Source of the DNA: Cryptomeria japonica
Lineage: Eukaryota; Streptophyta; Pinopsida; Cupressales; Cupressaceae
Direction: 5' to 3'
DNA length: 64,000 nt
Assembly: GCF_030272615.1 (NCBI RefSeq)
Contig: NC_081412.1
Location: 672,711,823 to 672,775,822, forward strand
Positions 46,099 to 58,383 of this stretch are shown here, one piece after another. Both the position numbers and the translations under genes were made by a program. The notes beneath the pieces were generated by a model. The model saw only the letters and a list, made by a program, of their open reading frames with translations, was not told where the DNA came from and ran no database searches. The stretch's first letter is position 1. Every line of letters starts with the position of its first letter.

Positions 46099-47322
46099 AT
46101 TAGAACAATAATTGGGCTTATAGAATTAACTCAGGGATTGGACATCCATTATGAGTAGCTAGCATTTCCATGACTAAGGTTCATTTACTTGTCAACCCAA
46201 GGATGAATTACTTGAAATGGGCCTCCATTGTATATGCACTAAGTTCTTGTAAGAGTCACTTTGTCCTACTACAATAACTAAATCTATCTAAAATAAACAA
46301 GCAAAAATATGACAATTGAATGCCTACAAGAAATATTAACATTAACATATAATTATAACTAAATAACAATTAACTAAGTGTAGAGCTAACAAACAAGAAT
46401 TACTCTATCTGTTTTGGCTGTAGGAACAACCACATGATCTGGTTCTAGTGGCTACAAGAATAGTCAATTCCTAGAACATCTACTACAACAAAGAAAACTT
46501 AATCTAACAATTACATAGGAGTACTCACCAAGTAGTCCCCCTTGGATGAGTGTATCGAGGTGTCAACATGATTCTATATGCTCAAAACAACATAGAATTT
46601 ATTCATTATTTCTAAAAGTTGATTACAATACATAAAATAAGAGAAATGCTTCTAATTCTGGAAAAGGTTGTCTAACCTCTACGAAGAGGTACAAATCTTT
46701 ATTTATAAGAAAGTTATAATAAAATTTTAACTACTTAGATCATACCCATGAAGCTAGGTGGAAACATTCATTATAGTGAGGAGAAGAAATCAATCCATAG
46801 AGAATGTGGGACTTTACTAACACGCAGCCAAGAATATAGCATGGTGATTTTTACTAGATCAATGCTTGCTAGAGACAACCATTAATGAGTCTGGCACTGC
46901 CTTTCTATACCTTTTCTGCTTCACTCAAACACCATTTTCTCAACTTTTTTAAATGCTCAACCACCCCAAAGTGTCTCCAACTGCTTGCATGGCGTGATTC
47001 GCCATCTAAATCAACTTAACCTCTTTTGCAACAACTTATTTAATCATGTATCAAAGGTTAGAACATACAAGCATATATATATCCATTTCTCATTAATTAA
47101 AACATTTATACATCCATGCATGATATTACCATAGTAATCCGCATATCTATAGGAATATTTAGTCAAAACAATACAGGGTTCAACAGGTTTAGCTATCATT
47201 CAAAATGCACATAATCAAAACTCTGCTATATCCAATGACCTTCACATTGTCCAAAGATGCAACTTAAATCATAGGAAAAACTTATCAATCATAGAAAATA
47301 AAAGGGATATTATTTTATCTCA
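46099..47322 (-). repeat. N5 3' LTR
   Basis: Long direct repeat of 56826-58050; shared landmarks are ATGAGTAGCTA, GGTTCATTTACTTGTCAACC and GATATTATTTTATCTCA. No coding region inside. Confidence 0.85.
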
Positions 47323-47572
47323 TTATTTTCCCCCCAGCCTAATGTCTTGCTAGTCCTCCAACAAGAGGAAAATTCCTTACTTGGGCATTGACTAAAAAAT
47401 CACCTACAATACCCTATCCCATGCCTCCTATAGCTAGGTTCCAATAAAATCATTTCATCTTTTCCAACCTAGCCCACCTAGTTTCTTTTTTGTTCTTATC
47501 ATATGGTTTATCTGTAGCTCTGCATCCCATCAATGGCCACATAAGAATAGGTGGCTGAAATATCAAAGGTAG

Positions 47573-49292
47573 CTAGTTATTGCATTCTTTCCTACCTAAG
47601 CAGATATACTTGGGAGCTCTTTGTATGGTTGCATGATAGTTTGGCAATGAATGGGGTTCACCCTGTTTTAGATCCTCATGAATATTGTTCCAACGCTGAG
47701 CCAAACATTCAACTATAGCTTGATTCTTAGTTCCAACCAAATTTTCATACTCTTGAAATACTTCCTCTCTCAATGGTAAAACTTGGCTTCTAACATCAGG
47801 TCTATTCAATAGCTTTTGCCAGTCATAATACATCTGCCATGGGTTTTTAGCTTCAACTCTAAGTGGCAGTGGACAATCAAGTTCCAAGTTCCTATGTGTT
47901 CTATATTGTACTCCCATACTAGTTTTATTTTTTCATCTAGGACATCAATGCTTTTAACTGAATGTCGCCAATATACAACAAGGGATTACATTCATTATTA
48001 GAAGAGACAACATAATTATGCAAATAAAACTCACATAGAAAATTCTTAATGGCTATAGGAGAGCTTTGGTAAGAAATATAAAACTCTTGTGGACTCTCCA
48101 AAGAAGGGCTTAGATCCCTAACAATGTGGTTAAGTTTAAAACATAGATATTGTTCCTTAAGATATAAAACATAAACTCTCGATGAAGCCCTACATTGCAT
48201 TAACTCGAAACCTTGTTTGCTACAGTATTTACTTTAGTTTATTACTCAACAATTTGTTTGTCCCTTTTTTCGATTTCTTTTTGTTGCTTGTCAATTATCC
48301 CCTATAGCCTAGCTTTTTCTATTTCCCACTATCTATAAAATTTAAGTGCAATAGATAAGCTAGTGAGACATGAAGGGATCCTTTGAGAAATTACCTGAGG
48401 GCTCAGTATCTTATCACCTAGTTCTTCAAACTTCTTTTTTATCTAGGCTAATTTTTTTAGTCTTTTGGCTTCATGTCCTTCCTGTGGCTTACTCTCTTTC
48501 TGACTATCATGCCCTAGTTCTAATGTTTCCACATAAATAACCTCACTCACACCTTCTATTGCCTAAGTTCTCTGATTAGCCCAATGATTTCTTCTTAATG
48601 GAAATTCTTGTGTGGTTGTAGGATGTTCTGCAATAGGAAAACCCTCCTACCTTTTCTGCTTTTTAGTTGTAGGAGGAATCTGCACTTCTTGAGGCAGTTC
48701 CACAATTTAGTCCCATGCATCTTCTTTTTCCTTATCTTTCCCTTTATGAAAGGAAGTCCTACTTTGAATTTGAGTGGAGGTCTACTCAAAAATTGGCTCA
48801 CTTATAGTTCCTTCTATGCCAGGAAAAGTTTCCTTGGCAATAGGAGGTTTGGCTGCCGCAAAAACCCTAGGAGATGAGGCTTCTTCGACATTTTCTTCTT
48901 GAACTACAATTTCTTCTGCAGCAGGAACATTTCCTTCTCCAAATTGCCTAATATCCTCAAATTAACCCCATGACATTTGAGAGACATCCCTAAGAGACCA
49001 TTCTACCAATAATTTGATTAATCCATGATGACTCATAGAGAAGGTACTACCCTTATGAGTCTCTTTTGTACTGATAAAAATGAGGTGATACAAAACATTT
49101 GGGATATTCATTCTTCAGTGATGCCTCAAATGACTCAATAATTTGAATTGAATAGAATCTAGATTGGAGTACTTACCATCATATGTTAAATACTTCATTA
49201 TATGAAATGCAACCTGCAGCCATTCTCCTAGAAGAGATGTTCACTTAGTTCCCTGCTTGTCCACAATAAGAGGTCCATCAACTACGTGAGTG
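47573..49292 (-). pseudogene. N5 ORF, C-terminal and middle part
   Basis: Minus-strand frame fragments after C3. A front part near 49250-49000 has TSLLGEWLQVAFHIMKYLTY and MNIPNVLYHLIFIS, whose hydrophobic spacing resembles the ORF B front of N1 and N4. Then a Pro/Glu-rich region (48900-48500) has SSPRVFAAAKPPIAKETFPG, then a short coiled coil near 48300 with IIDKQQKEIEKRDKQIVE. The C-terminal 115 residues (47917-47573) start MGVQYRTHRNLELDCPLPLR and end ICLGRKECNN. Stops are frequent and frames vary. I do not recognise the protein. Its general layout (globular, low-complexity, coiled coil) parallels ORF B. The N-terminus lies at 56257-56548. Confidence 0.5.
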
Positions 49293-50482
49293 TGTTGGCA
49301 ATATGAATGAATTGATTATGTGTTGCATTGATGTTTTTTCATTGATGTCAATATGAATTGTTATGGTTGTTTACTGGCTTCTGGTAGAAGGATTGCATTG
49401 GGAAGGTTATTAGTTGATTGTTACAGGTACAATCTGGATGTTGGAATAAGTTTGTATGGATGGTTCATATGCTTTTGAAGTTTGTTTCAATCAATTGGTA
49501 TTGACATGATGATCAAAAGCTATCTTATATTCTAGTAATCCTGCTTTCTTGATTTGGTAAGGGTTTCACTGGTAGAATCTTTATTGAAAATCTTTGATAT
49601 TATGCATAAGTGGTGTTGGCGCATCTTCTAGAAGGTATTCAGGATGCTGATGGTGATTATGTTCATTCCTGTTTGGTGTATGTGGACCCAAATTAGGTTC
49701 TGTGCTATCTAGGTTATGGATCATTTTCATGAAATGTATTATTGGATCCTTTTAATGCACTTTTGGGATGTTTTATTGTTTAGATGATATTTTTTTGGCC
49801 TGAGGCCGACATGTCTTATGATTTTAATTTGGGATTATGTAATGAATTTATTGGATGAGCATTTGGGTGGCTGAGCTAATTGTTTTGGTCACAGTTTTGT
49901 ATAAATATATGTCAGATCTCATTGTAGATCAGATGCAAGGAGTGAATAATGTAATAATCATATGAGCAAAGGATTTGGATGATCATAGGTGATCAAGTTG
50001 GGTTTATGCAAGAGGTTTTAGACCTCTGATATTGAGCTTAACTGAAATTATAATCTGACATGTTTGATGCTATCTTTGGCAGTTCTTCTTTCCAGATTGT
50101 TGTCCAACTATTTTGTGGTGATTAACCTCTTTTGTAGTTAGTGAGACTCCATTGTGATGAGTGGTGCACTCTAGGCAGTGTTCCTTCCTGCATGTGCAGG
50201 CCCCTATTGTAATCATATACTTTCTGCAGAAATATCATCTATGGGAAAGGTTCCCACTGTGGTTTTTCCCTTTACCGGGTTTTCCATGTACAAATCATGG
50301 TGTTATGTGGTATGGATGTACGGTATTGATTCTCTAGTTTACTGTTATTCTTTAATTCTTAATCTTCTATTTCGGTATATCTTTTCTAATATTCTGATAA
50401 AAGGTATTAAGTACTTTAATTTAACATAATTTGTTGACAACTGATTCACCCCCCTCTCACTTGTTCACCAGTTATCCTAACA
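49293..50482 (+). repeat. C3 5' LTR
   Basis: Begins TGTTGGCAATATG and ends ATCCTAACA. It pairs with 55120-56251 and shares the CATTGATGTCAA phrase, the TTTTTCCC/GGGTTTTCC motif (50263-50285) and the U5 C-run (50445-50460). Confidence 0.93.
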
Positions 50483-50497
50483 ATTGGTAGTAGAGCC
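50483..50497 (+). other. C3 primer binding site (tRNA-iMet, mutated)
   Basis: ATTGGTAGTAGAGCC follows the LTR; two bases differ from TGGTATCAGAGCC. Confidence 0.85.
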
Positions 50498-50540
50498 TGG
50501 TCCTCTTTTTTTAGAAGCTTAACCACTTGAGGAAGATCCT

Positions 50541-51474
50541 ATGGCAGCTAGTATTTCACTTATTGTTTTCCGGAAGGATAGCCCTAGGCTTGATGGAACA
50601 AACTATGGATTATGGAAGATTCAGATGGAGTCTTACTTAAGATGATTTGGAAAGGAAATTTTGGAAATTACTTAGAAAGGTTACACTCTTCATGATATGA
50701 CATCTGGAAATCCTACATCGGAAGACTTTGAAAATAACATTGAAAATGATCGCAGAGCTAGAGAAGCCCTCTTAAGTGCCTTATCAGACTATTAGATCAT
50801 AGGATTATCAGATAAATCATCAGAAAAATCTATATGGGACAAGTTGGAGACTTTGAATGAAGGTGATCTCACTATTAAAATTGTAAAAAATGAATGTTAC
50901 TGGGTAAGATATGAAAACTTGAAGATGGAGGAAGATGAAAGAATTCCTGCATTCATGGAAAGAGTAAATGAAATTGTATTGGGAATCCAATGTTGTGGTG
51001 GATCTCTGAGCGAGGAGTGGATTGTTTCAAAAGTATTGATGGTTTTTCCACTAACATATAAGATGAAGGTAACTGCAATTAATGAGATAAGAACCATACC
51101 TAATATTTCTATCAATAGAGATACTTTTGTTGGGAAGATACCTAGTTTTAAGCTTGAGGAATTTTGTCCTCCTGGTGCTGCAAAGACCGATAGTGCATAT
51201 CAATAGTGCATTCAAGGCATCCACATCATCAACCAGCAAGTAAGATTGGAAATTTTTGTATGGAAAGGAATTGGAAAACATAAGGAAAGAAGATGAAGAG
51301 CTTAAGAAACTTGAAGCCCTATTTGCTAGAATAATACTTAAAGGTCCGACAAGAAGTAAGTATGAAGAAAAATTTACTTTCAAATGTTTTGCATGTAATA
51401 AGATAAGTCATTTTGCATCTAGATGTCCTTTAAGGAATTCAAAAATTGAAGGAAAGAGTAAGAAGATGTTTTAA
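50541..51474 (+). pseudogene. C3 gag (UBN2-type with zinc knuckle)
   Basis: ATG at 50541 (MAASISLIVFRKDSPRLDG), then the family's NYGLWKIQMESYL and IWDKLETLNEG, RYENLKMEEDERI, IQCCGGSLSE and LTYKMKVTAINEIRT (50844-51206). After a frame change at about 51207, KLEALFARI leads to the knuckle CFACNKISHFASRC (51382-51423, all ligands kept). Early stops lie near 50640 and 50793. It forms the copia particle; this copy is dead. Confidence 0.88.
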
Positions 51475-54400
51475 GCCTAACCCTGATTATCAGATCAAGC
51501 ATAAGTACATGAGAAACAAAGACAAATCATGCTACTATGTTGATGAGGAAGGAGTAACTAATGACTCAGAGGAAGAAATGATAGGAGGTTCAGTTAGTGG
51601 ATCCGACAATAGAAGAAATTAGGTATTTTATGCTATAAAGGAAGATGATCCAAAACTAGTTATCAAAATTAAAGAAAAGGCCCTTGCAGCAAAATTTGAA
51701 GACAAAGATGAATGGGTAATAGACAGTGGATGTTCTCATGATATGACAGGAGACAAAAGAAATTTTTTAACCCTACAAGAATTTGATGGTGGTCAAGTCA
51801 TATTTGGTAATGACAAAGCATTCATGATCAAAGGAAGAGGAATCATTTCATTGGATGGTAAATATAACACTGAAAATGTCTATTATGTTGAAGGTCTAAA
51901 TCATAATCTTTTGAGTGTAGGATAGTTAGTAGATAGAGGTCTTAAGTTACAATTCAAGGATGGAAAGTGCAAAATCATTAGCAAATCAAGATTCGAGATT
52001 GAAACTGGTACACAGACAAAAGGTAACATATTTCATTTTAACTCTGGTGAAAAGACATGTTTGATTGCACATATTGATGAAATTTGGATATGGCATAAGA
52101 GGTTGGGTAATTTAAATTTTAATTTTATTCTAAAGATTAGTTCAACTAAGGAAGTTAGAGACTTAACTAAGATTGTGAAGCCTCATAATCCAATATGTAA
52201 GGAATGTCAAATGGGTAAGAAAGTTAGAACTTCTTTTAAGAGCATACCTAATAAATCTAATGATATTCTTGATTTGATTCATACTAACCTATGTGGTTCT
52301 GCTAATACAAGAAGCTTTCAAGGAGATAGATATTTCATATTAATCATTGATGAGTATTCTAGAATGATGTGGGTTGCTTTTCTAAAGGAGAAATCTGAAG
52401 CCTTCAAGAAATTCAAGATATTTAAAGCTATGGTTGAAACAAAGATAGGGATGAAAATCAAGTGTCTTAGATTAGATCGAGGTGGTGAATTTACATCTAG
52501 TAATTTCAACGGCTACTATAAGAAAAATGGCATTAGGCGACAGTTATATGTACCCTAGATACCTTAGCATAATGGTATTGTTGAAAGGGAGAATAGAACC
52601 ATTTTGGATGCAACCAGAAGCATGATAATGGAACCTAATTTGCCTCATATCTACTAGAGAGAAGCAGTAAGTACATCAATTTATACATTAAATAGAGTTC
52701 ATATCAAAGGAGATACTGGTAAGACACCTTATGAATTATCGTTTGGTCATTCCCCTACTCTTAAGTATTTCAAAAATTTTGTAAGTGTTATATAAAAAGA
52801 GATGATTCAATTGGAAAGTTTGATCCTAGATGTGATGAAGAAATATTTCTTGGTTATTAAACTAAAAGAAAAGAATATAGATGTTATAACAAAAGATTGC
52901 AGAGAATTATGGATATCACTAATGTGAAGATGGATGAGGAGCATAAAGATCAAGCTAATGACAAAGAACTGATAGTGGAAATGATCATAACTAATCCAAC
53001 AATGCCTATACCGGAGCAAAATGTTGAACCAGTTACCCCAACATCATTAGAAAACTCAACTATAACTAAAGAGCGGCATAGAGAACCTGAAAATCATAAA
53101 ACACTAAGGTATGTAAAAATAAATCATTCTGAAGATCATATCATTGGAGACAAAAACAAGGGAGTTATGAAGAAGACTAACAAATGAAGAGGTATATCTT
53201 ATTTCTCAGATTGAACCGACATCAGTAATTGAAGCTTGTAAAGATGATGTTGGATGAAAGCTATGGAAGAAGAATTAGATCAGATACAAAAGAATACTAC
53301 TTTGACTTTGGTTCCTCGTCTTGAAAATAAAAATGTTACTAGAACTAAATGGGTTTTCAGAAAAAAACTGAATGAAGATGGAAAAATTATATGAAACAAG
53401 GCTAGATTGGTCTGCAAAGGATATTCTCAGAAGGAAGGAATTGATTATAGTTAAACTTTTGCACTGGTAGCTAGAATTGAAGTTAGACTATTTCTTGCCT
53501 ATGTAGCCTATAAAAACTACAAGGTCTGTCAAATGGATGTAAGTGTGCATTTTTGAATGGACAACTTGAAGAGGAAGTCTTTATTGAGAAACCTAATGGA
53601 TTTTCATTGACAGATGATAAAAGCATGGTTTGTAGATTAAAGAAGGCCCTATATGGATTAAAAAAAGCTCCTAGAGCTTGCTATGCAAGGTTGGATAAGT
53701 ATCTTTTGAAGCTTAATTTTATAAAAGGTAATGTTGAGAGTAACCTATATTATAAGATCACTAATGATGATATTCTAATTATTGAAGTATTTGTTGATGA
53801 TATCATTTTTTGAGGTGAAGATAAATTGTGCATGGAATTTTCTAACAATATGAAGAATGAATTTGAAATGTCTATGACTAGAGAAATAAGATTTTTCCTA
53901 GGTTTTCAAATTAATTAGACTGATAAAGGCATCTTTATCTATCAAACTAAGTATCTAAGGGAATTATTGAAGAAATTTGGTATGGAAAATTCCAAACCGG
54001 TTAGTACTCCTATGGTTACAAGTGAAAAGTTGTCAATTAAAGATGTATCCCCACCGGTAGATCCTACAAGATATAAATCCATGATTGGTGGTTTGCTATA
54101 TTTAACTCAGACTAGACCAAATACAATGAATCCAGTCAGTATTGTATCAAGATATCAAAGTAATCCAAGAGAAAATCATGAAAGTGTAGTAAAAAGGATA
54201 TTCTGGTATTTGCAAGGAACAACTGAATATGGTTTATGGTATGATAAAGATGATGACTTCACTTTATGTGCATATACAGATGCAGATTGGGCAGGCAATG
54301 TTGATGACCAAAACAACACTTCCGGTGGAGCATTCTTTATTGGGAAAAAGTTAGCCTCATGGTTCAACAAGAAGTAGTCATGTACTTCTTTGTCTACTGC

Positions 54401-54752
54401 TAAAGCTGAATATGCTGCATCAACAACCAATTGCACTCAAGTTCTATGGATGAAGCAGATTTTGAAGGATAAAAAAGTAAGTTGTGATAGTTGTGATGTT
54501 CCAGTTGTTATTCATTCTGATAATTATATAACTATTGATATATCAAAGAATCTGTTATTTCACTACAAGACCAAGCACATATCAATCAAGTATAACTTTT
54601 TGAAGGAGAAGGTGGAAGCAAAAGAAGTCAAATTGATTTATGTGAACACTAAAAAATAGATAGAAAACATCTTCACTAAAACTTTATCCCAAGAATCATT
54701 TGAGCATTTGAGAGACAAATTGGGAGTTTCTACTCCTCTGGTAGAGAACTAA
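51475..54752 (+). pseudogene. C3 pol: protease, integrase, RT, RNase H
   Basis: The protease site VIDSGCSHDMTGDK is near 51715-51755. The pre-integrase region (52061-52230) has IWHKRLGNLNF and CKECQMGKKV. The integrase core (52260-52780) has HTNLCGS (first catalytic Asp changed to Asn), IIDEYSRM, and DRGGEFTS with the Glu kept. The RT (53280-53813) has [14 protein letters not shown], the NGQLEEEVFIEKPNGFSL block and the catalytic FVDDIIF, the only copia here with both Asp kept. The RNase H (53967-54752) has CAYTDADWAGN, TSGGAFFIGKK, KAEYAASTTNCT and LLFHYKTKHISIKYN, ending at TAA 54750-54752. Frameshifts lie near 52790, 53250 and 53540; stops are often TAG at former Gln (54377) or Trp positions. 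Confidence 0.88.
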
Positions 54753-55119
54753 TTGATGCAAATGTGCATCAGTCTGATATGGATTATCAAAGCTATCTTC
54801 TACTCTAAATTGATGAAATTATGCTACTACTCAAGGGGAGTAGTTAGCCTTGTGATTTGGAGATTTCATATTTTGTTTGATATCTGTGTCATATCTTTGG
54901 CATTGATGTCAAAGGGGAAGAGATTTATGTGAAAAATAGGGAGAGATTGATTGTACTTCTCAAGAGGAGTTTGGTGGTATTGTTTGGTAGTATTTGGTTT
55001 CCTAATTCAGAATTGGTTCAAAGCTTTATTTCTATATTCTTTAGAAATGATTGTTGGCATTTCTTGGCACTTGGATTTTTTTTACATCTAGTGTTTCCAT
55101 TAATTCCAAAGGGGGAGAT
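54753..55119 (+). other. C3 3' UTR and polypurine tract
   Basis: CTCAAGGGGAGTAG near 54830, GTCAAAGGGGAAGAG near 54910, CTCAAGAGGAG near 54958, and the terminal CCAAAGGGGGAGAT (55106-55119) next to the LTR. No gene. Confidence 0.75.
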
Positions 55120-56251
55120 TATTGGAAATATGAAGTAATTGATTATGTGTTGCATTGATGTTTTATAATTGATGTCAACACTAGCTATTATGGTTGTTTA
55201 CTGGCTTCCACTAGAAGGATTGGATTGGGAAGGTTATTAGTTGATTGTTATCGGTATGATCTGGATGATGGAATAAGTTTGTATGTATGGTTCATATGCT
55301 TCTGAAGTTTATTTCAGTTAGTTGGTATTCACCTGATGATCAGATGTTATCTTATATTCTAGTAAGCCTTCTTTCTTGATCCAGGATGTTGATGGTGATT
55401 ATGTTTGTGCCTCAATGGATTGAATTCATTGCTTTGGAGTGTGTGGACCCAAATTAGGTCTGGTGCTATCTAGGTTATAGACCAGTTTCATAAAACGTGT
55501 TATTGGATCCTTTTGATGTGCTTTTAGGATGTTTTATTGGTTGAATGATATTTGTTTGACACCAGGCCAACATGTCTTATGATTTTAATTTGGGATTATG
55601 TAATGAATTTATTGGATTAGTATTTGGGTGGCCGACCTAATTGCTTTGGTCCTGGTATTGTATAAATATATGTAAGATCTCATTGTAGATCAGATGCAAG
55701 GAGTGAATAATTTAATAATCATATGGGTGAGGATTTGGTCAATCATAGGTGATCAAGTTGGGTTAATGCAAGAGGTTTTAGACCTCTAGTATTGAGCTTA
55801 ACTATAACTATAATCTGACATGTTTGATACTATCTTTGGCAATTCATCTTTCTGAATTGTTGTCTGATTATTTTGTGGTGGTAAACCTCTTTTGTAGTTA
55901 GTGAGACTTCATTATGATGAGAAGTGCACTCTAGTGAGTGTGCCTTGTTGCATGGGAAAGCCCCTATTGTAATCATATACTTTATATAGAAGTATCATCT
56001 AACTATGGGTAGGGTTTCCCACAGTGGTTTTTCCCTTTACAAGGTTTTCCACGTACAAATCATGGTGATATGTGGTATGGATGCATGATATTGATTCTCT
56101 ACTTTATTATTATGCTTTAATTCTTAATATTCTATTCCAGTATATTTTTCTACTATTTCAGTAGAAGGTATTAAGTTCTTTAATTTCTTAAAATATGTTG
56201 ACAACTGATTCACCCCACCGTCCTCTCAGTTGTCCACTAGTTATCCTAATA
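55120..56251 (+). repeat. C3 3' LTR
   Basis: Starts TATTGG (TG changed to TA) after the polypurine tract, ends CCTAATA, and is followed by the GAGTG duplication. About 60 bp present in the 5' copy near 49560-49620 is missing. Confidence 0.92.
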
Positions 56252-56256
56252 GAGTG

Positions 56257-56548
56257 AACTTTTACCTTGGACTTCTTGCATCCTTTGCCTTAGGAAATAG
56301 TTCTCCATCCTGTGGCAACCCTATGACCTCTGCTATTCTCTTCTTTGAGGATATAACCCATAAACCATTGAAGAAGCTTCCCCTTCATTGAATGTGCACA
56401 TAAATTCCTGTTCAATCTCCTCACTAAAATATGATAATTTTAAAATATAATCAATCCACCCATAATTCCAAAAATAGGGTTCACATTGGTTATCCTGCAG
56501 CAAGGCATCGTGATTCATAGACTCATGGTTGATAGGCGCACCTCCCAT
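56257..56548 (-). pseudogene. N5 ORF, N-terminal part
   Basis: Begins MGGAPINHESMNHDALLQDN at 56548, about 280 bp after the 5' LTR, then FWNYGWIDYILKLSYFSEEIEQEF and GEASSMVYGLYPQRRE before a stop near 56333 and the C3 insertion. No recognised domain. It continues at 49292 on the other side of C3. Confidence 0.5.
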
Positions 56549-56825
56549 GGCTAACTTGACAGTAAAAAATCACTACAACAAAATGCAAAGCACTGAGAAG
56601 TCTTACAAATTTTGAAAATTCATGCACTATAGCCTCTTATTTATCCTCCAATACCTTTCATCAATTATGGTGGTAGGAAAGGTATACTCACTTGTGCTAT
56701 AGGTTTCACATCAGTACTAAACTCATTCAAAAATCATGTCAATAAAATTAAAACACATCATGGACAAGACACATCATTCTCAAAAAATTATACAACCGTA
56801 AATAAAACAATAAAACATCCCCCCA

Positions 56826-58050
56826 ACTTAGAATAATAACTGGACTTACAATCTTAACTCCGGGATTGGAAATCCACTATGAGTAGCTATCATTTCCATG
56901 ACTAAGGTTCATTTACTTGTCAACCCAAGGGCACATTAATTGAAATGGGCCTGCATTGTATATGCACTAAGTTTCGTTAAGAGTCACTTTGTCCTACTGC
57001 AGCAACTAAATCTATCTAAAATAAACAAGCACAAATATGACAACTGCATGGCTACAAGAAATCTTAACATTAACAAATAATTATAACTAAATAACTATTA
57101 ACTAAGTTCAGAGCTAACAAACAAGGATTACTCTATTTGATTTGGCTGCAGGAACAATCATACGATCTGGTTCCAGTGGTTGAAGGAACATTCAATCACT
57201 AGAACATCTACTGCAGTAAAGAAAACTTAATCAAACAATTACATAGGAGTACTCACCAAGTGGGGCCCCTTGGATGAGTTTATCCAGGTCTCAAAATGAT
57301 TCTATATGCTCAAAATAACATAGTTTTCATTCATTATTTTCAAAAGTCGATTACAATGCATAAAATAAGAGAAATGCTTCTAATTCTGGAAAATGTTGTC
57401 TAACCTCTACGAAGAGGTAGATATATTTATTTATAAGAAAGTTATAATAAAATTTCAACTACTTATATCATGCCCATGAATCTAGGTGGAAACATTCATT
57501 ATAGTGAGGAGAAGAAGTCAATCCACAGAGAACGTGGGACTTTACTAACACGCAACCAAGAATATAGCATGGCAATTTTTACTAGATCGATTCTTGCTAG
57601 AGACAACCATAAATGAGTCTGGTACTGCCTCACTATTCCTTTTCCACTTCACTTGAACACCATCTTCTCCATTGTTTTAAATGATCAACCGACCTGCAAT
57701 GTCTCCAACTGCTTGCATGGCATGATTCTCCATTTGGCTCAACTTAACCACTTCTACAACAACTTATTTAATCTTGCATCAAAGGTTAGAACATACAAGC
57801 ATATATATATCAATTTCTCATTAATCATAACACTTATACATCCACACATGATATTACCATAATAATTTGCATAGCTAGAGGAATATTTAGTCAAAAGAAT
57901 ACAATGTTTAGTGGGTTTATCTATCATTCAAAATGCACATAATCAAAACTCTGATATATCCTATGACCTTCACATTGTCCCAATATGTAACTTAAAACAT
58001 AGGAAAAACTTATTAGTCATAGAAAATAAAAGGGATATTATTTTATCTCA
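56826..58050 (-). repeat. N5 5' LTR
   Basis: Pairs with 46099-47322. On the minus strand it ends near TTCTAAGT and is followed by TGGGGGGATG, a possible but unassigned primer site. Confidence 0.82.
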
Positions 58051-58383
58051 TCAACATCTACTCTTTTGGAGACATGAGAGAATGATTTGAAAGTTTTGAA
58101 GATGAATTTCACTGATTTTTTTCTCATAATGTAATTATAAACTTTTGGATTCTTATGCATTTGGTAATACAAATTTTGGTGTGTTGTATTCATTTGTTGA
58201 AAATGTATTTTCTTACCTTTTTCATTTTTGTCAAAGGGGGACTAGTATAAGTTAGTTAAAAAAAATTAATAGCATGTAATTGCTAAGGGGGGGTTTTGCA
58301 TTTGAGTTGAGTCATGATTGTTGTAATGCAACACTTAGACAAAAGTTTTTTTAAGTTTTGCCAACAATGCCAAAGGGGGAGAT
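58051..58383 (+). other. N3 3' UTR with three polypurine tracts
   Basis: GTCAAAGGGGGACTAG near 58228, GCTAAGGGGGGG near 58283, and CCAAAGGGGGAGAT at 58370-58383 directly before the LTR, in the same order as N2. This identifies the stretch as N3 resuming after N5. Confidence 0.75.

Larger units (their letters stand above)
49293..56251 (+). mobile_element. Copia C3, nearly complete, inserted in N5
   Basis: LTRs are 49293-50482 and 55120-56251; the target duplication GAGTG is exact at 49288-49292 and 56252-56256. It has primer site, gag, pol (protease, integrase, RT, RNase H), polypurine tract. At 6.96 kb it is the only copia here with both LTRs and all domains, though frameshifts and stops break the genes. 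Confidence 0.93.
46099..58050 (-). mobile_element. N5, RT-less LTR element, inserted in N3, split by C3
   Basis: LTRs of about 1.2 kb at 46099-47322 and 56826-58050 are direct repeats ending ATTTTATCTCA on the plus strand. On the minus strand the left one is preceded by the purine tract GGCTGGGGGGAAAA (47323 onward), so the element runs right to left. Without C3, the interior is only about 2.5 kb and holds one degenerate protein. No RT, integrase or protease motif was found. The outer LTR ends are approximate and no clear target duplication was recognised. Confidence 0.75.

Noticed and set aside
57653-57862. Short frame in the N5 LTR
   Set aside because: Lies within an LTR and is not conserved in the partner LTR.
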